Assembly (NCBI RefSeq): GCF_019649055.1 | Contig: NW_026570285.1 | Coordinates: forward strand, 558,001 to 622,000 | Reading direction: 5' to 3' | DNA: 64,000 nucleotides | DNA from: Paramacrobiotus metropolitanus | Taxonomy: Eukaryota > Tardigrada > Eutardigrada > Parachela > Macrobiotidae | Shown here: piece after piece, positions 43,460 through 53,902 of the stretch | Numbering within the stretch: the stretch's first letter is position 1 | Layout: the number at the start of each line of letters is the position of its first letter | Position numbers and translations under genes: made by a program | The notes under the pieces: generated by a model | What the model was told of the DNA's origin: nothing | Databases searched by the model: none | What the model saw: only the letters and a program-made list of their open reading frames with translations

Positions 43460-45408
43460 TATATATATATATAGTCTGGTAAAATCTGATGCAGCAGCGG
43501 CAACTAATTTTTGTAGATATATGTTACTATGGTTTTGGTAGAGAGTTGATGCACTATACCGAGGTTCTTGCAATGGCTTCAGGCGACTGATGCGAGCAGA
43601 CAGTTTTAAAACTTCATTTCAGACAGTTTCATTTTTTACTGTGACTGCTGTACATGAACGCCAGCTGGGCTTTCAGCAACAAAACCCGCTTGGTAACATT
43701 TTTCCCTCTGCTCAGATTGGCTTCTTGGATTTTCAACAGTTGCTTGCAAAATCTGCACAAAGGTTGTTGGCTTTTTTATTCTCTAGACGCTAATTTTTCA
43801 AACCGTTTCTGTAATTAGTGTTCCGTGAATCTGTATGGCAGCCGACTACTTTGAACGATAAGCCTTGCAGGCTTTTATTGTCGATCTCAGCATTTTGCTT
43901 CTTCTGCAATTTTGCTTCTGCTTTGCAATTTTCTTTCTTCTGTGTACGGATAGTGCGCGTACATGTACGGCAATAATTCTGCTCCGCGTTTCATATAGTG
44001 TACAGAGTACGGATAGCATTAACAATTACGTATACGTATACAACAAGAATCTGGCTCGTCAAGAGCGTCTGGTAGCAAGGACAGAACGCGGAAGATAAGG
44101 AGCAGAAAAAAAAAATTAAACGGTTATTATTACTCCTTGTGTAACTACCGGTTACAGTAGTCACTTCCGGTGGGAAGAAACACGGGAATCTCCAGAAAAC
44201 GCAACCGCTGCTTAAATTCTTCTCTTGCACCGGTGCAGCGGCGGCATAACATAATTCATTACTGCAGCGATCCTCACAGTTATACCGAATGCAAATATAA
44301 TACTAATCATTAAAAATATGATGTCCGCAAAAAATTATTTGCAGCCTTTCAGTAAGCTGTCTGTGCTACTATAGGATCTATAATTATGTCGAAAACTCGA
44401 AACCGGTCCGGATGTGTGCAACATGAATAATTATCAAAATTATTAATAAAAATATTACCAAATAAAGTTTAATCAATTTAGTACTATTAAATGAAGTATT
44501 GTGAAATAATTCTCTGTTTCATCGAATAAAGGGTTGTGTATTATCAGTTAAAGTCTAATCGGTTACCGTCCACACGCAGTCTGACTAAGGCCCAGTTCGA
44601 GGCAGTCAACTCGTCATAATGGAAAAAATAAAATTTTATACCTGAAGCAAACGTGTGCCGGTACAGAGCACAAAGAGCAGACAATTAATTCTATTCGTTC
44701 GGCAAAATGTTACGAACGTTTTTCTATTTACATTTCAATCGTGCGTTATTTTGAGCATGTTTACATGCGTGCAAGAATGCATTAGTGTAAAACCAGCGGC
44801 TTTGAGGAAATGCAGTGTTTATTTGTTTTTTAATAGTTATAGTGACATGCCAATCACAACAGCTGCAATAACCGTTATTCTGTAGAGTATGTTATCGCAG
44901 AATGTCGAGACTGGAAAGCATAATAAAACAGCGGCCGCGTGTTGTTGACATTTGCGTATTGTACTTAATTTAATCGAGTTTTGGCTAAGGAAAGACGTTG
45001 CATATAATATGCGGCGACTAATTCGGCGATTCAGCGCGTAAAGCAGTGAAGCACTGAATCTGTTTGAAAAGTCTGTCATCCAGGTGGTTAATCCTTCATT
45101 AATCCTTATGCTTGACCTCGCTTGGTCGTAGCTGGTGAGGCGCAGCTTCAGCTTAATATTTAAGGATTGATAACAGACACAATATGTTCACGTGAACGTG
45201 AGACGGCAACTACCTCATCGTAAATTCTGGCAGGCCTTTATCAAACGTTACCTAGCCGAGCATTGTCGGAACTGATCGCTCACCGGGAGTGTTCCAGTCC
45301 CGGCAACTGTTCCAGTTTTTTAACGGCGCTTAACAGCTAAGGACGGCACTTCCGTAGAATGTTAATTATTCGAATATATTACTTATTCGAATATGTATTT
45401 CAAACATT
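43460..45408. other. no gene seen
   Basis: AT-rich with scattered short frames. Nothing supported. Confidence 0.4.
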
Positions 45409-46900
45409 TCAAGACCAGCGTACCACCGAATTACAGCAGTTGAAACACTTTGAAAGCTGCACAGGACTCTTTTTTGATTTCTTTGTACAGAACTTAATTA
45501 AGCGATTAAAGCGGAGGTAAGTAACTAAGGCGTTATTCCCCTGGCGACCTGGATATAAGAGACTCTTGGTTTTCTTTTCCAGCGGCCACCTGATCCGCTG
45601 TCGTGCTGACCGGGTCGTGCTGCTGCTCGGCATCTCTGCCATGGTTTTCGCCCACATAACAGCTACTGACAATTCCGTCCTTGTACACCACGGCGTGACA
45701 GCGCATGGAAAGCCGCGCAGCACGGTACGCGCACCCATAAGCAGAAGGCCGGTGCAGGCCGGAAATACGATGTGCCTCCACAGATGTTCATGAGAGAATT
45801 CTTCGTGGAAGACGGTATACCGCATAATCTGGACGACAGGAATGTAGCCGACATCGGTGGTGAATATCGTCAGCACGCTGAGGCTCAATACGGCCGTCCA
45901 CAGGAACCTGCTGGTCGGGGCAGGGCCCGCGCGGGCTCGCCGCACCACGCACTGCCCCAACATACCGGTGCCGGTGCAGCCATCTTCTCAACTAACACGA
46001 CAATCCATGTCACGGTGAATCGGCCATCATGTATATTAAAGCGTATGAATGTTGTCTAAGCGGTGCACCATGTGTGGCTACCTGTTCTGACCAGCTCACC
46101 ATGCGCATAGCATGACTAGACACATTTATCGGAAGCTGCCCATTCTGTTTCTAAACCTGATTTTAGTTTTGGTCTTTCGTCCGTTCGTACGGGACGTACT
46201 AATAAAGTTAGGCCTGGGATCTGGCCGCACAGTGAATTGGTGTTTCTCGATTCCGGTAATCGTGATCACAGCTTTCTCGTGACCTTACATCCTTTTCCAA
46301 CCTGAACAGTCGATTGCTCCCTGGAAGCGCTCTTAAAGCAACTCCCGTTGAGATGCTTTAAGAGCATCGTTTTAATATTGATGTCCTCTGGAAAAAGAAC
46401 GATATGAGACGGGATGTGACCGGAATTAACTTGCAAGGATTTAGTCTCCGTTTTTGCTCATGAACAGTAAATAATTATAGAGTGTTATCAGATTTACCTA
46501 TCTTTAACACAAGTCACAGCGAGAAATATATCAAAGAAAACAACCATTAACAGCAATTTCTTGACGGTAAGTTTACGTTACCACATTTATTCAACGGCAA
46601 AATTTCAAAAGCAGTTCTTTAAAGGTCAGTAACGACTATAATGGAAAACAACTGCGCAAAAGCAAAAGCAGTTTTTACAAAAAGCGGAGTAAAGCGGCCA
46701 AGACAAAGTACTTGGGCGATCCGATCCGTTAGCTCCGAGGCGGTTCTAGCGCACTGCAAAATCCTTACCAATCATTTCCCAAATAACCCAGGCGATCGTC
46801 AGCAGCCCCGTCAATATCTCAACAATGGAGATCCAAAACAGCTGCCGGAGTTCCGGCAGGACCGTCCGTTTTCCCTCCCGGGCCACTGCTTGAAAAAAAA
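45409..46900 (-). pseudogene. multi-pass receptor-like remnant, copy 3
   Basis: A minus-strand exon near 46746-46895 encodes LPELRQLFWISIVEILTGLL..., a likely first membrane segment, ending in a TAG. Downstream, 46000-45600 reads GMLGQCVVRRARAGPAPTSR, FLWTAVLSLSVLTIFTTD and LWRHIVFPACTGLLLMGA. It is parallel in order to copies 1 and 2. Later segments are not readable in one frame (a frame change after ACTGLLLMG). The family is not identified; it resembles a 7TM receptor only in layout. Confidence 0.45.
46329..46365. repeat. 12-bp hairpin
   Basis: GCTCTTAAAGCA (46329-46340) pairs with TGCTTTAAGAGC (46354-46365) over a 13-nt loop. No other context. Confidence 0.5.
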
Positions 46901-47219
46901 TATCAGAGCTGAGTTTTGAACCGCGCAGATATGGAAAAAATTTAAGAGATGCAGTTGTAGATCTGTATATGTTTTTCTGCTACAGTCGTTAGTTTAAGAT
47001 TCTTAACAGGTGACATAATATGATTTGCTGCTGGTCTGACTGAAGGCCAGGAAAACGTCAACAACACGGCATTCGTAAGGGCACTGCAAAAAGAGACGGT
47101 GGAATCTGTCTACCTGTGAACATCGCATTGGACTGTTCGCACGGCTGCTGTGCATCATCCGCTGACCGGAAGCGGTTAAGATATGCATACTTTAACCAGG
47201 CGTCGTAGCTGCGTATGGT

Positions 47220-47970
47220 GATCTTCAGAGCGCGATATGTAAATCGCCTCGGTAACGACGTACACGCTACGAATTAAGAGCCTCGGTAACGATGGACACG
47301 CTACGGTACACCCACAGGTACACATCCGAATACGGTCCGATAAAACAGCTGTACTGGTAATGGCAGATGGTTGCAGTTCTAGCGAGGGTCATGGAAATGT
47401 CCGCGGTGCACAGCGTCAGTACGACAACATTCAAGAGGGCCGTCCACAGGAACCAGGCAGCAGCTACCGATCCCGCACGTTATCGCCGAACAAGGCACTG
47501 TCCGAGGATGCCGCTGCCGATTATACCTACATAACCTTGCCATAAGCCGGACGGCCTGTTTCACGTCGAATTCGACAGTTCGGAGGGTGTTGGCTGCAAC
47601 AACAAGGAATCTTGTAGTTATTGTGCGAGTGCCAAACAGTAAGGCCAGTTCGATTTGGCAGACTACAAACTGCACTTAGTAATTTCCAAAGAACGAATGA
47701 GACCATCAGCAATCCCAGAAAAATCTGAAAAAAGCTAATAGACACTAGGCGACTGAGTTCCGGGAATACAAAGAGCCGTTGTCCTTCCATGACCAATGAA
47801 TGGTTAGAAAGAGAAAGATGAACAAAGTTTGTCGCCGTTATGGAAATACATGTACAGTCTGTAGTTTCCGAGTTGCAGTGACAGAAGTCCATCTGCCTGC
47901 TTTTATTGACAGAAAACGCCGGTATATACTGTATATTTGAGTTGCGATAATGCAGACCAGAACGTCGCAC
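47220..47970 (-). pseudogene. multi-pass receptor-like remnant, copy 2
   Basis: The frame from 47970 gives an extracellular Cys/Thr segment and then LFVFPELSRLVSISFFQIFLG, the same TM1 layout as copy 3. After a possible acceptor (GTTATGTAG) the next part reads GILGQCLVRR*RAGSVAAA, FLWTALLNVVVLTLCTADIS and DVYLWVYRSVSIV. The TAA at 47480-47482 lies where copies 1 and 3 have Ser or Ala, so the copy is interrupted. Confidence 0.5.
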
Positions 47971-49038
47971 CTCGCCAGCGACAATTTGTATGTCTTGTGA
48001 CTAACACGCAATGACAAAACTATTGCGATAACCTCGGTGTATGGTCAGCACAGGAGACAACTAACAAAAGTTGTGTCGGCTAATATGCCGGGCCGCTTTC
48101 AATGCGCTCTGCAACAGTGTTTAACGATTCGCTCTGTTTTTCGTTTGACAGCAGCTTCTCAGCATGACACGGAATACGGATGACAGTAAAAGAAACCATT
48201 GGTCCGCGCCGTCACTGTCATTGCGCTGCTTAAAGACGGTTGACAACTTGAAAGGTAAGGCAGGTGTTCCACCCTGGCTGCCATCCCGAGGGAGAATGGC
48301 ATAGCGACCCTTGTAAAATTTTTTAAACTTTGAAACCTTATAATTCGTTGAACGCGAGTAAATCAACTTTTACAACGTACGTAGTAGTGTAAAACAGTCG
48401 ACCATAAAGAAACTGCCTGATTCTGGCCACCTTCCTCTAAACCGGGCTAATCAACGAGCGTACGTTTTGATCGGAAGCTGGTCAAGCTGGCTGGCGTTAC
48501 GCTTTACGCGCTAAAGCACTGAGAAAACACAAATAGCTACTCGTATGGTCGTTTAAGTGAAACACTATGTTAAGTGAATGGGCGATGGTCGTTTAAGTGA
48601 AACACCCGAAATATTTCATTCCACAAACCGATTTCCTTCTGGTTTTCTTTTTTACCCGATAGAGCTAGGTGTGCTCTTCACATAGTACTTGAAATTATTT
48701 AAAAAACTTGAATCGTTTTCTTGCAATTGCGTCGGTAAAAAAACAGTGACGACACGCTTAAGCCACGAGTAGAACTTGCTTAGTCGGCCGAAAATTTGAT
48801 CATTCGTTACTATATGTAAGCATACATCTTCGATCACTGGTTGTGCCGGTATGGTTCAACAAATGATTCGCGCGCAATATACATAATTAACGCAATAACA
48901 AGTTGAGCTCCGTCACAGCGTCCCGTGCTCTATCGACTGTAATTCAGCCCCCGTCCGTCCGTTGGCGACTACGGTTAATCTTATGAAAATATCTGGTGTG
49001 CACCAGGAAAGCCCGCACGCCAAATGCAGGTTAGGTGC
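47971..49038. other. no gene seen
   Basis: No supported feature. A short direct repeat, ATGGTCGTTTAAGTGAAACAC, occurs twice near 48545 and 48587. Confidence 0.4.
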
Positions 49039-49365
49039 TTAAATAGTGCAGCGTGGCGTGCCGCAAAGTAGTAAATAAAGTATGCAGTCAGGTTTAACCC
49101 GTAAATTTGTTATTCCTGTATTCCGCTGTATTTGCTTGCTCAATGTGTGGCCTGGTTGTACTGTAGCCACTAGATGAAACTGCACCACCTTCAGATCCGG
49201 CCGCTGGCTGTCTTCTTTGCCGGGCATCGTACACGTGACGTACAACATCGAGCGGGGTCGCAGCGTGTGCGTCAGTTTCCGAAAATACTCTGTGGTGCAG
49301 TTATCGCGGCTCCAGTAATATTGTCGAACGCCCTTCTCATGACACAGTGCGGCTGGCAACTGCCC
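49039..49365 (-). CDS. possible exon of an unrecognised protein
   Basis: Minus-strand frame LCHEKGVRQYYWSRDNCTTE..., FRKLTHTLRPRSMLYVTCTM... has biased codon use and sits after an acceptor-like GGGCAGTTGCCAG. Its Cys-containing, beta-rich look resembles the exon at 1030-1423 only in style. No family recognised. Confidence 0.35.
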   Translation of the reverse strand, partial: GQLPAALCHEKGVRQYYWSRDNCTTEYFRKLTHTLRPRSMLYVTCTMPGKEDSQRPDLKVVQFHLVATVQPGHTLSKQIQRNTGITNLRVKPDCILYLLLCGTPRCTI

Positions 49366-49506
49366 ACGCGAAAGGGCAGAAACTTACGAGCGTCAAATCG
49401 TAAACTGGCGAATCACATACAGAACAGAGCAGACCTTCGGTGAACGTGTAACCGGAGAAGCGGCTCACGTACAGCGACCAGGTCTTTCAAGCATTTTCAA
49501 CATTAT

Positions 49507-49578
49507 GCGCCGTGGTGCAGTGGTGCTGCCTACGCGGATCTGACGACGTAGCCGGGGTTCGCTTCCCCCATCGGCAAC
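49507..49578 (+). repeat. tRNA-derived repeat, copy 2
   Basis: Same structure as copy 1: GCGCCGTGGTGCAGTGG at the start, a 22-nt CTACG...CGTAG arm with a 12-nt loop, and GGGGTTCGCTTCCCC. The 3' acceptor strand (CGGCAA) pairs less well than in copy 1. About 50 bp of 5' flank (AGAAGCGGCTCACGTACAGC...) is shared with copy 1. Confidence 0.6.
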
Positions 49579-49619
49579 TTTTTCGGATGCACCGCAGTTA
49601 ACGACGGATGGAGCTCTGC

Positions 49620-50640
49620 TTATAGTTGCTTCGGATTGGCGCTGAGGGGCTCTAGAGCGATAGGAAAATGGCAGAATAAGAGCCTGAGTAGCAGCCGGGA
49701 ATATCACAGGCACATGAGTATACCGTCTTGTATAATAGATGTCCTGGGAGATTTCGGCAGCGATGATCATGGAAACGACGGTGGTGTACGGTGCAGCGTC
49801 AGCATGATAACATTAAATTTTCAGAATACCATTCACAGCAACAATGAAGCGGCGACCGATCCCGCACGTGATCGCCTAACCACGCACTGTCCGAGGATGC
49901 CGCTGCGGGGTCTACAGTTAAGGACTTTCCAAGCAACAATCATCTTGCAGACAATGTACCAACTGTGTACGAAATGCGAGGGTCTGGCGCGCCAACTTTT
50001 CATGCCCTCCCAAAAATACGTTTCACCGCAGAGACCCAGCCAACGGTTCCACAATAGCCACCATTATCAGGATTTCTAATAGTTAGATACTCAGTATCTG
50101 ATCGCTCGTTGGAACTTTATACCTGCTTTTTGCCCCGCAAACAGTTTTGCGATTATTCCAGGAAAACGATCAGCCTACTCAGTGCACTCTGCTTCATTGT
50201 TATTCATGGACCTAAGTAACAGAGTGTGTAAAGTCTCCGCGTACCTAGTTATGCCGATTTCCATCCGCAAAATCTGAAATGGCCAACTTTACGGCTCTTA
50301 TTGCCTGACCGTTACTTGGGGCGTTTGATGGGTTCGCGTGGTTGTTATTCAGCCGGAAGTCAATAAAATGCACGTATTACAAATTCGGGTCAACCTATCG
50401 CATAAATACATCAACTCAGCATTGCTCCTTGTTGTTTTGTAGGCTCCCAGCAACGTCATCCTGCTCGGCGCGAATGCCCAGATAAAAAATCTCAGAAACC
50501 CGCAAGAGCGGTATCGTCCAATATAGCCCACAAGCAGCGGTAAAATACCAGAATAGGAGCGTTCGCCATCAGCCCACCTTGACCGCATCTGCTCGAATCG
50601 CCTGTGATAGAGACAGGAAGTATGGATCTCCAACCCATTC
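49620..50640 (-). pseudogene. multi-pass receptor-like remnant, copy 1
   Basis: GILGQCVVRRSRAGSVAAS at 49.85-49.93 kb matches copies 2 and 3, but TGA follows where they have Trp (FLW/LLL*). The continuation (VSMIIAAEISQDIYY, ...VPVIFPAATQALIL) is in another frame. A weak upstream piece is at 50349-50633. Decayed. Confidence 0.45.
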
Positions 50641-51194
50641 GAGAAAACTTAACGAACGCTCCCATCCGGTGCTGCGATTATCACTTTATCTAGATAAACG
50701 GAAGAAAGATCCAGAGAATCACGGTAGCATTGATTCGCCCCTGTGAAAAAGCAGTGGAGCATGAGGCTGACAATAAGGACGCGGCGGGCGCGCAATGATA
50801 ACGTGTATAATTACTGAAGAGCGTTCACAATCGGCCAGTCTCCTAATGCATCCACAGATTCGCTTACCGAAACATTTTGCAGTTATCCGTGCCCTCCTTG
50901 GTGCAGCTATTTCGGGAAACTGACCGACAAAATTACCGATTACACACCACAAGAAACTACTATCGCAACATGTGGTATCCATTGCCTTCCACTTTTCCGG
51001 TTGTTTTAATTGAGCATTCTTTACAGAACCTGATTGTCATCTTAATGTAAGTCGGATGTTTCTCCGTCACATGCAGATTATATCATCACGCTGACGAAGC
51101 ACTTACAGCGTTATATAAAGCGTTTTTCAACACTCATCCTTTGTAAATTGTGAGTTCTTCATCTTAGCATGTTGACATAAGAACCATCCGCAAA
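50641..51194. other. upstream region of receptor 2, no gene seen
   Basis: A GC-balanced stretch with a minus-strand open frame (50719-50982) lacking recognisable content. Confidence 0.35.
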
Positions 51195-52834
51195 ATGGGC
51201 TCTGCTACCAACCTGACGGACGTTCTGTTGTCGCACAGCAACACCACATCCTTTCCCTCGCCGGCCAACGCCTCTGCCGTGCACCAGCTATCCCCGGGCA
51301 TCATCACCACCACAGTGCTATCCGTGACCTTTAACGTCCTCGGAGTGCTGTTCGCGCTGAGCAGCGCATCGCTGCGGACGCCCTTCAACGTGTACATCGT
51401 CGCGTTAATGTGCAGCAATATAGCGTTTGAGACCTGGGAATGCAGCATGCTGGGCCTGATGGACGCGTACGGACTAGTCGGGCTCGGCAGCTCCGTCTGC
51501 ACCCTCCGTTTGTACGGCGTCTACGTCCTGGCGCCCATCGTCTACCACACACACTTCCTCATCACGCTGAACCGCGCCTGGGCCATCCTGTGGCCTGTGT
51601 CCTACCGTGCACGACACAACCACACGGTCGCTGGTTTATTGTGCGCCGCGATGGTCGGATACGTGCACTTGATGATGCTGCCGGAACTGCTACGTGATCA
51701 CCTGTACTATCGTCTCCCGCTGGAATATGGCTGCTGGCTCAACGCTGCGCGTCAGGTCGGTAGCACGTTCATTCGCCGACCTACAATTCGCTGACCGACA
51801 TTTTGTTGACCGACATATTGCTGACTTACACAACTCGTTGACCGACAAATTGTTGACCGACAACTTGCTTTCCGCTGGGTTGATGACCGAAGTTCTGTCA
51901 AAACATTTTCGCTGACCGACAATTTGTTTTTCGGTCTGAAATGTTGGTTTTTGAGTTTCCTTGACTTGTTTTTTTTCTTGGGTTTCTTAGGTTTCTTTGG
52001 TTTCTTAGTTTTCTTAGGTTTCTCAGGTCTCTTAGGTTTGTCACGTCAGCACAATGTCGTCAGCAGGTTGTCGGTGTCGTTTACAAAGTCGTTCAACGAT
52101 GTGTCGTTTTCAACAAATTGTCGGGTAAACATTCTTAGGTTGTTCTTAGGTTTCTTAGTTTTTCTTGAGCTTCTTAAGCTTTTCAAGTCAGCAAAATGTC
52201 GTCAGCAAACTGTCGGTGTTCACACGAAGCCGTTCAGCAAACTGTCGTTTCAACAAACCGTCGGGTAAACATTTTGCCGGTCAGCAAAAGGTCATCAGCA
52301 AGTTGTCGGTCAGCGAATTGTCGGTGTGCCCGTTAGGTAACTTTGACGGAGTTCACGTCCATCTGGATGTACGATGTACCGTGCGCGTGCGTCTATATCA
52401 TCTATCCGTTTCTGCTGTGGAAGATGCTGGCGCGACGACGAGCGAAGCGAAGAAATCGCAGTGACAATCCAGCGGCGCAACGTGCACCGCTGGAATCCTC
52501 CAACCGGCCCTTCATCCTGCTGACGCTGTACACCTGCAGCACCCTGGTGTGCTGGCTGCCCATTATGATCTTCTACCTGTTCGCCACCTTCTTCCCCGCG
52601 GTCCCGCTGAGCCCCGCCTTCTTCCAAGGCACGTCCATCCTGTATAATCTGCAGTCGATCCTGGATCCGTTGATCTTCGCTATCACGGCCAGCAATGTGC
52701 TGGTAAATGCACGGCGACTGTGCAGTAGACTGTGTAACAACCAAGTCGGGATTTCTGCTGATCGGGCTCAGCTAGCAGCCAATCCACCGGGAATCAGGCA
52801 GAATGCCAACGTTGCCGCTACGGCTCCGACATAA
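51195..52834 (+). CDS. rhodopsin-like 7TM receptor 2, one intron
   Basis: Exon 1 51195-51755 and exon 2 52337-52834 join in phase 0 (ARQ|VTLTEFTS). N-terminus has N-linked sequons (NLT, NTT, NAS). Segments: TM1 TTTVLSVTFNVLGVLFAL, TM2 FNVYIVALMCSNIAFE, TM3 near LYGVYVLAPIVYHTHF, NRAWAILWPVSYRARH in place of DRY, TM4 GLLCAAMVGYVHLMML, TM5 CACVYIIYPFLLWKM, TM6 STLVCWLPIMIFYLF (CWLP) and TM7 SILDPLIFAIT. It is a close paralogue of the receptor at 36866, which lacks the intron. Ligand unknown. All segments are intact, so the gene is probably functional if the intron is spliced. Confidence 0.85.
51756..52336. mobile_element. foldback element G forming the receptor 2 intron
   Basis: 581 bp between CAG|GTCGG and CCGTTAG|GTAAC. 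Arms are GACCGACAATTTGTTG-type units; ACAATTCGCTGACCGACA near the left end is exactly repeated inverted near the right end. The core (51975-52045 and near 52135) is TTTCTTAGG units, the complement of CCTAAGAAA. Flanking 9-mers GCGTCAGGT (51749-51757) and CCGTTAGGT (52330-52338) match at 7 of 9 and look like a target duplication. The left copy gives the donor GT and the right copy the acceptor AG. Confidence 0.85.
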
Positions 52835-53670
52835 TGTAACGCATGTTCAGACGTTACTTTAATTTTTGTGTCCGGGACAATCTTCAATTTTTTGTGGTTG
52901 CGGGATTTATTTTGTTATGACCTTTGTAACGGTATTAAAGCCAAAGTTTGGTTTTTGCTATAGTATTCGATGTACAGCCACGGTTTTGTTATAATATTCG
53001 ACGAAGTTAACCAGATTCTGCAAACACTGTAGTTAATTCGGCGAGAGAACTGTTTTATTTTCCTTTGGAAACAATTTGCGTTCATGCCGTGAATGATCAA
53101 TTAGGAGGTACTGAAAGAAAATGGCAATATCGTTCCACAGGTAATTATCACGCAATATAAAATGGGCGAAATTCTTCCGGTAGGGTTGTGCGAACTCAGC
53201 GTAGTCGTTGCAAACAATTCATTAGCAAGAACTAGAATGATTATAGCATTGCAGTGACTGCACTGTCGATACCGGTATTCCTATAACCAAAAAACCTTTA
53301 TCTTCCTCATTAAAACCGTCTTCACTGTCACGAGTAGTGCCGCGTGTCAAAGCTTGCTTAGATGTTTTAGTGCAGGTGTTGTGGGCGTTGATTGAGCACA
53401 TTAATGCGGACAATCAACAACATCTTTTACGGCGTTATACCCCCATCGTGTTTCGCACACTAACGCTTGGATTACATTGTGCTCAGGGTTGACTTAAGTC
53501 GTAATCCCGGTGACGAAACGAAAAACGGTGGCGGTAGTGATTCTTGGTATTTTGTCGGAAAAATTACCACGGCTTTCTCGCATGGTGAGCAAATAAACAA
53601 ACTAGACTTAGTACCCATTATACTCGATTCGTCAAAGATAAAATTCGGAACTGCATTAACTATACGAGAA
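52835..53670. other. no gene seen
   Basis: Downstream of receptor 2; nothing supported. Confidence 0.4.
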
Positions 53671-53902
53671 TGTGCGCAGTCAAACCGACAGTAAATTTTT
53701 TCAGTGAGACCAACCGACAACCACGTACACAAGCAGACTTATTTTTTCACATAACAGCCACCCGTGGAAGCGAGGTATCGTTTGCACTGTAGGCGTGGTA
53801 CAGGTGACAGCCATCCGTGGATGGTTGGCAGTCGCCTGCACTATATGCACGGTTGTCGGTTGGTCTCGCTGAAAAAATTTACTGTCGGTTTGACTGCGTG
53901 CA
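53671..53902. repeat. 56-bp inverted repeat, MITE-like
   Basis: 53671-53726 (TGTGCGCAGTCAAACCGACA...) and 53847-53902 (...TGTCGGTTTGACTGCGTGCA) are reverse complements with about four differences, separated by 120 bp. It could be a small foldback element. No flanking duplication was recognised. Confidence 0.7.
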
